From: Candidatus Woesearchaeota archaeon
Lineage (GTDB): Archaea; Nanobdellota; Nanobdellia; Woesearchaeales; UBA10216
DNA: 64,000 nt
Assembly: GCA_016185705.1 (NCBI GenBank)
Contig: JACPMZ010000004.1
Location: 1 to 64,000 of the forward strand
Direction of reading: 5' to 3'
Shown here: one piece after another, positions 58,440-64,000 of the stretch
Numbering within the stretch: the first letter of the stretch is position 1
How the letters are laid out: the number at the start of each line of letters is the position of its first letter
Notes under the pieces: model-generated
Databases searched by the model: none
Seen by the model: only the letters and a program-made list of their open reading frames with translations
Told to the model about the DNA's origin: nothing
Program-made: the position numbers and the translations under genes

Positions 58440-58473
58440 GACGTGCGGAACGAAAATAAAAAATTGCTTATGC

Positions 58474-59457
58474 TTATTTATCGCCCAAATACTCAAACCA
58501 TTTCTTGGTTGCCTTTGCTATTGTTTTCGGTTCCCACAGCGGAGCGTTTTTCCAGTAGTCTATGTTGTCCAGCATTATTTTTACGCCTTCTTCAAATGAT
58601 ACTTTTGGCTGCCAGCCAAGCAATTGTTTTGCCTTGCTTATGTCTGCGTGCGTGCTTTCCGGCTCGCCGGGCCTTTTTGGAATTTTAACTGTGGGGCCTC
58701 CTATCAGTTCAGCAAGGTATTTGACTGGCTGCGGATTTCCTGTGCCTATATTTATTGCTTCTCCCTGAACACTGCTTTCCGCAGCCATTAATGCAGCTTG
58801 TGCAGCGTCTGTTACGTATGTAAAATCCCGCTTCTGCGAGCCATCGCCTATTACTGTCAGCGGCTTTCCGTGCAGTTTCTGCGCAAGGAACACTTTGAAC
58901 ACTGCGCCGTAAGTATTGTTTGTTCTTGCCCTTGTCCCGTAAACGTTGAAATACCTCAATGCGACAACAGGCATCCTGTACATTTTGCCCCAGAACATTG
59001 CGCACTGCTCCCCAAGGTACTTGGTTAATGCGTACGGATACATTGGCTTTATCTCTGCTGTTTCCGGAGTTGGATAAATGTCAGGTATTCCGTAGCATGA
59101 TGAGGATGCAGCGTAAACTATTTTTTTTACGTTGTACTTTCTGCATGCTTCCAGCACGTTTACCGTTCCGCTGACGTTTGCCCGGTAGTATTTTTTTGGA
59201 TGCTCTATGCTGGGCACTATGTCTGCAAGCGCTGCAAAGTGGAAAACGTAGTCAGCGTCAAAAATGCTTTCATCAAAATCATCTGCCAAATCTGTTTTGT
59301 GAAACTTATAATTAGGATTGTCCTTAAACATGTCAACGTTTTCCTGCTGGCCGTTTGACAAGTCATCCACAGCTGCAACCTTAAAGCCTTTGCTCAGAAG
59401 CAACTCTACAATGTGGCTGCCTATGAACCCTGCGCCGCCCGTAACCACTGCTTTCAT
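58474..59457 (-). CDS. UDP-glucose 4-epimerase-like SDR
   Basis: 327 aa. [73 protein letters not shown], catalytic YALTKYLGE, LRYFNVYGTRARTNNTYGAVF and ADISKAKQLLGWQP. Most like 4-epimerases of UDP-hexoses or UDP-N-acetylhexosamines. Confidence 0.83.
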   Translation of the reverse strand: MKAVVTGGAGFIGSHIVELLLSKGFKVAAVDDLSNGQQENVDMFKDNPNYKFHKTDLADDFDESIFDADYVFHFAALADIVPSIEHPKKYYRANVSGTVNVLEACRKYNVKKIVYAASSSCYGIPDIYPTPETAEIKPMYPYALTKYLGEQCAMFWGKMYRMPVVALRYFNVYGTRARTNNTYGAVFKVFLAQKLHGKPLTVIGDGSQKRDFTYVTDAAQAALMAAESSVQGEAINIGTGNPQPVKYLAELIGGPTVKIPKRPGEPESTHADISKAKQLLGWQPKVSFEEGVKIMLDNIDYWKNAPLWEPKTIAKATKKWFEYLGDK

Positions 59458-59484
59458 TTGGTGAAAAGAATTAAGAGTGGTTTC

Positions 59485-60078
59485 TTATAGTTTTTGATTA
59501 GCGCTTTCCTTTATCTTCTTATGCAGGTAATCAGTAATCAGGTGGTGCAGCATAAGGTGGCAGTCTTCTACCCTGCCGTAGTGGCTGGATTTGACATGAA
59601 TGTAATGGTCTACCATGTCTTTCAGCTTGCCGCCGTCAAAACCCAGAAAAGCAAATGTCTTTGCCTTGAATCTTTTGGCCATCTCTATTCCTTTAATCAC
59701 GTTTGGCGAGTTGCCGCTGCCGGTTATTGCTATTACGACATCCCCTTCATTAACCAGGTTATTGAGCTGCTGGGAAAATACTTCGTCAAAATGCACGTCA
59801 TTCGCAAAGGCAGTCATTACAGCTACGTTGTCTGTCAGTGATATTACGCGGAACCGCTTTTCGCTGGGGTCGTACACTTTCTGCAGCGTTCCCTTGCCCA
59901 AATCGCAGGCAAAATGGGATGCAGTGCTCGCACTTCCGCCATTTCCGAAGATAAAAACCTGCTTGCCGTCTTTCCATGCCTGAAACAGCGCATCCACGAC
60001 AACCTTAACGTCTTCAGGGTTGATAGAATCCATGTCTCTCTTTTTCTGCTCAAAGTAGCTTTTGATGTATTCAACCAT
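59485..60078 (-). CDS. gmhA: sedoheptulose-7-phosphate isomerase (GmhA-like)
   Basis: 197 aa SIS-domain protein. VFIFGNGGSASTASHFACDLGKGT, ISLTDNVAVMTAFANDVHFDEVFSQQLNNLV, VVIAITGSGNSPNVIKGIEMAKRF and YGRVEDCHLMLHHLITDYL match GmhA. It converts sedoheptulose 7-phosphate to D-glycero-D-manno-heptose 7-phosphate, the first step of NDP-heptose synthesis. TTTTTAAAAAC box about 26 nt upstream. Confidence 0.88.
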   Translation of the reverse strand: MVEYIKSYFEQKKRDMDSINPEDVKVVVDALFQAWKDGKQVFIFGNGGSASTASHFACDLGKGTLQKVYDPSEKRFRVISLTDNVAVMTAFANDVHFDEVFSQQLNNLVNEGDVVIAITGSGNSPNVIKGIEMAKRFKAKTFAFLGFDGGKLKDMVDHYIHVKSSHYGRVEDCHLMLHHLITDYLHKKIKESANQKL

Positions 60079-60149
60079 AGCAATTGCAATAAACGCTGTT
60101 TTTAAAAATATTTTGATGGGGGCGTGTTGTTAAGTTTTCGGGCGCTGCT

Positions 60150-60300
60150 AAATATTTTAAGCAAACGATAATACGCAGCAGTAGTAGTAGCGGCTGCGAC
60201 GGCTGCTGCATCTGCGCTGCTACCACTGCTGATGCTCAAAGCCAAAACACTGCTGCTTGCAGATTGAACAACAAGACACAATCAAAAACTATAAATAACT
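60150..60300 (+). promoter_or_regulatory. shared upstream module (RPA copy)
   Basis: Hairpin GCAGCAGTAGTAGTAGC ... GCTGCTACCACTGCTG, then AAAACACTGCTGCTTGCAGA, TTGAACAACAAGACA and the TATA box ACTATAAATAA (60288-60298). Same motif order as at 2838-2985 before the scpB operon. The TATA box is about 28 nt before ATG 60321. Confidence 0.55.
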
Positions 60301-60320
60301 CCGTTTTTTACGCTTATTTG

Positions 60321-61409
60321 ATGATGCAGCTTTCTTATGAGCAGGTTGTTGGTAAAATAAAGGAAAATTCCGCGCTCAGCAACGAGCAGATTGATAGCAG
60401 CATTAATGCTAAGCTTAAGCAGTTTGCAGGGCTTGTGAGCAGGGAAGGTGCAGCGCACATTCTTGCCAATGAGCTTGGCATCAAGCTTGCAACTCAGGAT
60501 ATTGCCAAGTTAAAGATTAAGGACATCATGGTCGGCATGCAGAACCTCGAGGTTTTGACAAAGGTTTTGGCTGTTTTCCCTGTAAGGCAGTTTAATTCCA
60601 ATGGCAGGCAGGGCCAGGTTGGCTCTGCTGTTTTGGGCGATGAAACCGGCACTATAAGGGCTGTTTTCTGGAACGAGCAGGCAAACAAGCTGGAATTTTT
60701 GAGCAAGGGCGATGTTCTTAAGCTCAAGGGCGTTTACGTTAAGGAGAACCGCAACAGCACTCTGGAGCTGCATTTTAATAATCGGAGCATGATGGTTGCC
60801 AATCCTCCCGGCGAAAGTGTTGAGGCGCAGGAGTTCAGGCGCGAGAATCCCCGCCGCAGGATTAATGAGATTAAGGATGACGACCGCTTTGTGGAAGTTT
60901 ATGGCACAGTGACTGACGTGTACGATTTAAGGTTTTACGAGGTCTGCGGCAGGTGCGGCAAGCGCGCCAAGCCGCAGGATGCCCAGTTTGTCTGCCCTGA
61001 GCACGGCGCAGTCAGCGTAAATTATTCTTATGTTTTGAACCTTTTCCTTGACGACGGCACTGCTTCTGTAAGAACTGTTTTTTTCCGGCAGAACGCTGAA
61101 GCATTCCTTAACAAGACTTCTGAGGAGATTCTTGCTTTCCGTGAAGCGCCTGAAGCGTTTGAGCAGCTGAAGAATGATTCTTTGGGCAGGTTTATCCGTA
61201 TTAACGCTCGCGTTAATAAAAACGAGATGTTTAACCGCGTTGAGCTTATTGCCAATGAGGTTGAGGATGCCAAGCCAGCAGATGTTCAGCCCGTGCTCAA
61301 TTCATCCCAGCCCTCTGCTGTTGATGGGCAGGCAAACGCTGAAAACGCTCAGCAGGCAGCAGTTGAGGAAAACAAAATTGAAGACAGCAGCGAAGAACAA
61401 TTAAAATGA
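60321..61409 (+). CDS. replication protein A (single-stranded DNA-binding)
   Basis: About 362 aa. An N-terminal helical region is followed by OB fold 1 (LTKVLAVFPVRQFNSNGRQGQVGSAVLGDETGTIRAVFWNEQANKL) and OB fold 2 with an embedded zinc finger (CGRCGKRAKPQDAQFVCPEHG). An acidic Gln/Glu-rich tail ends it. It binds ssDNA in replication and repair. ATG 60321 or 60324; the first fits the TATA spacing. Confidence 0.9.
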   Translation: MMQLSYEQVVGKIKENSALSNEQIDSSINAKLKQFAGLVSREGAAHILANELGIKLATQDIAKLKIKDIMVGMQNLEVLTKVLAVFPVRQFNSNGRQGQVGSAVLGDETGTIRAVFWNEQANKLEFLSKGDVLKLKGVYVKENRNSTLELHFNNRSMMVANPPGESVEAQEFRRENPRRRINEIKDDDRFVEVYGTVTDVYDLRFYEVCGRCGKRAKPQDAQFVCPEHGAVSVNYSYVLNLFLDDGTASVRTVFFRQNAEAFLNKTSEEILAFREAPEAFEQLKNDSLGRFIRINARVNKNEMFNRVELIANEVEDAKPADVQPVLNSSQPSAVDGQANAENAQQAAVEENKIEDSSEEQLK

Positions 61410-61879
61410 TGTTTGTTTCGCATCTTCTGTTTGGAATGCTGGCAGGGATTCTTGGATGCAGTTTTTTGAGATGTGATAATGTTGTCGTGTTCGCGTCTGT
61501 TTCTGCCTTTGCTTCCATGATTCCTGACCTTGACCATTTAAACTCAAAAATCAGCAGGAAGCTGCAGCCCTTTGCCGTCATATTGTCGTTGTTCAGGCAC
61601 CGCGGCTTTGTGCATTCTGTTTTTCCGCCGCTGGCGCTTTACTTTTTGCTGCTGAGCTTTGACTTTTACATAGCCGCTGCTGTTTTCATCGGCTACCTGT
61701 CGCATCTTCTTCTGGATTCGCTGACGGTCAAAGGAGTCAGATTGCTGTATCCTGTTGTTCCTTTCAGAATATCAGGATTTATTAAAACAAACAGCTTTTC
61801 AGAAAAAATTTTGGCAGTTATGCTGCTGGTGCTTCTGATTATGTATTTGGCAGATATTTTCGCAAATCTTTTCCCTTGA
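61406..61879 (+). CDS. YdjM-like membrane-bound metal-dependent hydrolase
   Basis: 157 aa, four or five helices. SHLLFGMLAGIL, SMIPDLDHLNSKI, FRHRGFVHSVFPPLALYFL and GYLSHLLLDSLTVKGVRLLYP are the DUF457/YdjM metal-binding motifs. Family function is poorly known. Overlaps the RPA gene by 4 bp. Confidence 0.85.
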   Translation: MMFVSHLLFGMLAGILGCSFLRCDNVVVFASVSAFASMIPDLDHLNSKISRKLQPFAVILSLFRHRGFVHSVFPPLALYFLLLSFDFYIAAAVFIGYLSHLLLDSLTVKGVRLLYPVVPFRISGFIKTNSFSEKILAVMLLVLLIMYLADIFANLFP

Positions 61880-61959
61880 GCGCTTGTGTAAATGCCGCAG
61901 CGTGCAACTGGCAGATGCAATTCCAAAACGCTTAAATATATGCGCTGCTATTTAATACC

Positions 61960-62052
61960 ATGGCTACTATTAAGGAGTTTGTGATAAAATTCTTTTTGGT
62001 TCCTGTTATTTTGATTTTAATTATTTTTATTCTCAGGTGGCTGTTTTTCTAG
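61960..62052 (+). CDS. 30-aa hydrophobic membrane peptide
   Basis: ATG 61960 to TAG 62052 encodes MATIKEFVIKFFLVPVILIL, then IIFILRWLFF. A CTTAAATATATG box about 24 nt upstream gives its own promoter and supports a real leaderless gene. Unrecognised. Confidence 0.5.
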   Translation: MATIKEFVIKFFLVPVILILIIFILRWLFF

Positions 62053-62115
62053 GCCGTGCAAATGCAAATTTTTAATCTGCTAATGAAAATCTTTAAATAA
62101 CACCTGATATTCACT

Positions 62116-62289
62116 ATGGTGAAGAAAATGGTTTCGTTTTTTACAATACTCAGTTCACTTGGCGTGCTTGTCGGCTTGTTCCTCATCAGCCAGGGCCTGT
62201 GGGGCAGCGGCATTGGCGCAACCCTGACTTTGTTTGTCGGCGTTTTCGTTACTGTCAAGGAAATTCTGGATATGTTTTTTGCCAAGTAG
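62116..62289 (+). CDS. 57-aa small membrane protein
   Basis: ATG 62116 to TAG 62289. Two hydrophobic helices: FFTILSSLGVLVGLFLISQG and GIGATLTLFVGVFVTVKEIL, with a KK N-terminus. A CTTTAAATAA box at 62091-62100 is about 20-25 nt upstream. Unrecognised; the codon pattern and promoter argue that it is real. Confidence 0.6.
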   Translation: MVKKMVSFFTILSSLGVLVGLFLISQGLWGSGIGATLTLFVGVFVTVKEILDMFFAK

Positions 62290-62360
62290 CTGATGGTTAA
62301 GGAATTTGTTTGAGCAGTGAGTTTAACGCATGTCGCAGCCAATTATGCTGATTTGCAGGA

Positions 62361-64000
62361 TTACTGTGTGATGTTGTACACAAAAAGGCTGTATCCTATT
62401 TTATCAATTGCCTCGTAATCCTGCAGCCAGCTGAAGCAGCTTGTGTTCGGCATGTGCAGCCCGACTAAGTTTGAGGAACTTACTACCACAATCCCTGTTG
62501 TTGGGCCGCAGTTGGTGTTATTTGTCTTTACGTTTTGGTAAATTGACGGCAGGTCCTCGCGGTTTATGCCGTAGTAGTCCGGCTCTGAGAAGCCGCCGTA
62601 GCTGAGCTTTATTCTGTCTATGCCTTTTTTCTCCATGTAGTTTCTCAGGTGTATCATGTTTTCCCCGCCAAGTTCCGAGTTTGCGCCCGGTATTATCTTG
62701 TAGCCGTTTTCAGGGCCCCCTGCCAGCTCATTGTAGTATGCGGAGTAGTGGGGGAAAATGGTTAAGGAGGATATCACGTATGAGATGCTTAGCAGCAGCA
62801 ATACCGCTGCTGCGATTCTGCTGCGCACCTTCACGGCTTTGCTGACAAAAACAAAAAGGAACGGCAGTGCTGGAAGTACATACCTTATCCCGTTCTCAAT
62901 GCGTATGAGGAACATAAAGAACAGAATAATTGAGAGAAATGGCAGGATGAGTGCAAGCTCGTCTGTAATGGCTGCCCTTGTTTTCCTGAAAAACACCAGT
63001 GAAGCGGCAAATGCCGCGAGGATTAGCAGGTGCAGCTTAATGAGCAGCGTCAAGGGGTAGTAATACCACACCCCTGTGCTGAATTTTCCCAGCACGTAAA
63101 ACATTGACGTGGCTCCGAATGATATTGCCGGTATGCTGAACATGTCCTTAAGCAATGGATACGGCAGCATGGCTGGGATTTTGTCCATTGTAAACCTTGC
63201 AATTCCCTGCAGCGGTTCAGGGGCTAAACGGCTTAGCTCCCCGGAATTGTATCTTGCCTTGTCTATGTAAAGCCCCGGGTCGTCCTTTAGGCTCTTGCCG
63301 AGCGGCGTGAACGTTCCGTTAAACCCGTAAACTGCATTCATGAACAAATAGCCGATGAACATTATTGCGATAAAGCCGGCAGCAAGCTTTTTCATCTTCA
63401 GCTTTTTTTTACTCTCATAATAGTAGCTGATTCCGAGAATCGCAAAAACAGGTACGAGAATGAATGCGACAAACCTCGTGGATATTGCCGCAGCGAAAAA
63501 AAGCCCTGCAAGCGCAACCCTCTGCTTCGTTGTTTTCCTGAGCATTCTCCAGTAAAAGTATACTGCGAGGAAAATGAAGACTGCCGAGGCCATGTCGGTT
63601 GTGACTGCGCCTGCCAGCGACAGCACTGCCGGGCTGAACGCGTAAAGGAACAGAGCAAAAAGCCCTGCGTTTACGCCATACAGCTCCTTGGCGAATTTGA
63701 AAACGAAAACCGCGAGGATTATTGAAAGAAGCATTATTGGAATGCCTGCCAGCAAAACAATCCTGTCTGCGTCATTTCCTGAATGGAAGAGAATCCTGCT
63801 GGAAAGCGGCTGTATGTCGTTTTTCAGCGCAAGCTCCTCATGGTCTTCAGGCAGGTTTATCCTTTCAGGCGCGAGGAAGGGTATTGTCATGAGGTGCACA
63901 AGCGGAGGGTGGCCCTGGACGAGGAAGTTTCCTGTTTTCAGCAGGTAGTAGCCCCTTGTCGCATGCCCCGGCTCGTCAGCAGTGACTGATTTGTCCTGTA
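62361..64000 (-). CDS. GT-C membrane glycosyltransferase (GT39/PMT-like), 5' partial
   Basis: The frame continues without a stop to the right edge, so the N-terminus lies outside. The edge region reads VTADEPGHATRGYYLLKTG, then NFLVQGHPPLVHLMTIPFLA. This includes the catalytic DE and the HPPL motif of PMT-like enzymes. AKELYGVNAGLFALFLYAFSPAVLSLAGAVTTDMASAVF and the soluble C-terminal tail are clearly homologous to the 32397-34106 protein. Paralogous glycosyltransferases of the same surface pathway. Confidence 0.87.
   Translation of the reverse strand, partial: QDKSVTADEPGHATRGYYLLKTGNFLVQGHPPLVHLMTIPFLAPERINLPEDHEELALKNDIQPLSSRILFHSGNDADRIVLLAGIPIMLLSIILAVFVFKFAKELYGVNAGLFALFLYAFSPAVLSLAGAVTTDMASAVFIFLAVYFYWRMLRKTTKQRVALAGLFFAAAISTRFVAFILVPVFAILGISYYYESKKKLKMKKLAAGFIAIMFIGYLFMNAVYGFNGTFTPLGKSLKDDPGLYIDKARYNSGELSRLAPEPLQGIARFTMDKIPAMLPYPLLKDMFSIPAISFGATSMFYVLGKFSTGVWYYYPLTLLIKLHLLILAAFAASLVFFRKTRAAITDELALILPFLSIILFFMFLIRIENGIRYVLPALPFLFVFVSKAVKVRSRIAAAVLLLLSISYVISSLTIFPHYSAYYNELAGGPENGYKIIPGANSELGGENMIHLRNYMEKKGIDRIKLSYGGFSEPDYYGINREDLPSIYQNVKTNNTNCGPTTGIVVVSSSNLVGLHMPNTSCFSWLQDYEAIDKIGYSLFVYNITQ

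Noticed and set aside
58344-58496. N-terminal extension of the 57375-58343 epimerase
   Set aside because: It would translate palindrome P15; the SDR NAD loop begins a few residues after GTG 58343.

Overview
The window reads as an archaeal chromosome segment, most likely from a small-genome DPANN-type lineage (Woesearchaeota-like; lineage is inferred). Archaeal markers are MBF1, an AK6/Fap7-type kinase, a zinc-finger RPA, an NFACT protein, ScpB and gyrase A. An AT-rich TATA-like box lies about 25-30 nt before many start codons, so many mRNAs appear leaderless. I used that spacing to choose starts.

Layout. 1-943: an IS481-family insertion sequence with TGT/ACA ends, abutting a cupin gene remnant. 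944-9257: acetylglutamate kinase-like gene, ACT-domain protein, winged-helix protein plus scpB, an unlisted 46-aa zinc-ribbon gene, and gyrA interrupted by a 294-aa HNH intein. 9270-14816: membrane glycosyltransferases, processive-type GT2 enzymes and MBF1. 15233-18551: a giant surface protein with seven dockerin units, and a small Cys-rich lipoprotein. 18606-25150: yjbQ, AK6, NFACT, a putative HTH/nucleotidyltransferase toxin-antitoxin pair, a solitary 5S rRNA gene, Nudix and HAD hydrolases. 25203-60078: a very long surface-glycan region. It holds UDP-glucuronate/UDP-xylose synthesis genes, six SDR epimerase/dehydratases, an aminotransferase with formyl- and C-methyltransferases, a split transketolase, a complete set of nucleotide-heptose enzymes, GT2 and GT-C glycosyltransferases and small flippase-like proteins. 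60321-62289: RPA, a YdjM-like hydrolase and two tiny membrane proteins. The window ends inside a GT-C glycosyltransferase gene.

How the genes fit together. The central 35 kb looks like a factory for activated sugars: UDP-GlcA, UDP-Xyl, NDP-heptose and a C-methylated, N-formylated amino deoxysugar. GT2 and GT-C enzymes would transfer them to lipid or protein carriers. The dockerin and thrombospondin-3 proteins are plausible surface acceptors.

The most unusual signal is non-coding. Two families of structured repeats fill the gaps. One is a family of about 14 long palindromes with variable but complementary arms and a conserved core, including one nested inside another. The other is four roughly 110-bp twin-hairpin elements with fixed joints (ATGTC, GAGCATGCTC, GACAT) and co-varying stems. 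A third shared module precedes both the scpB and the RPA operons.
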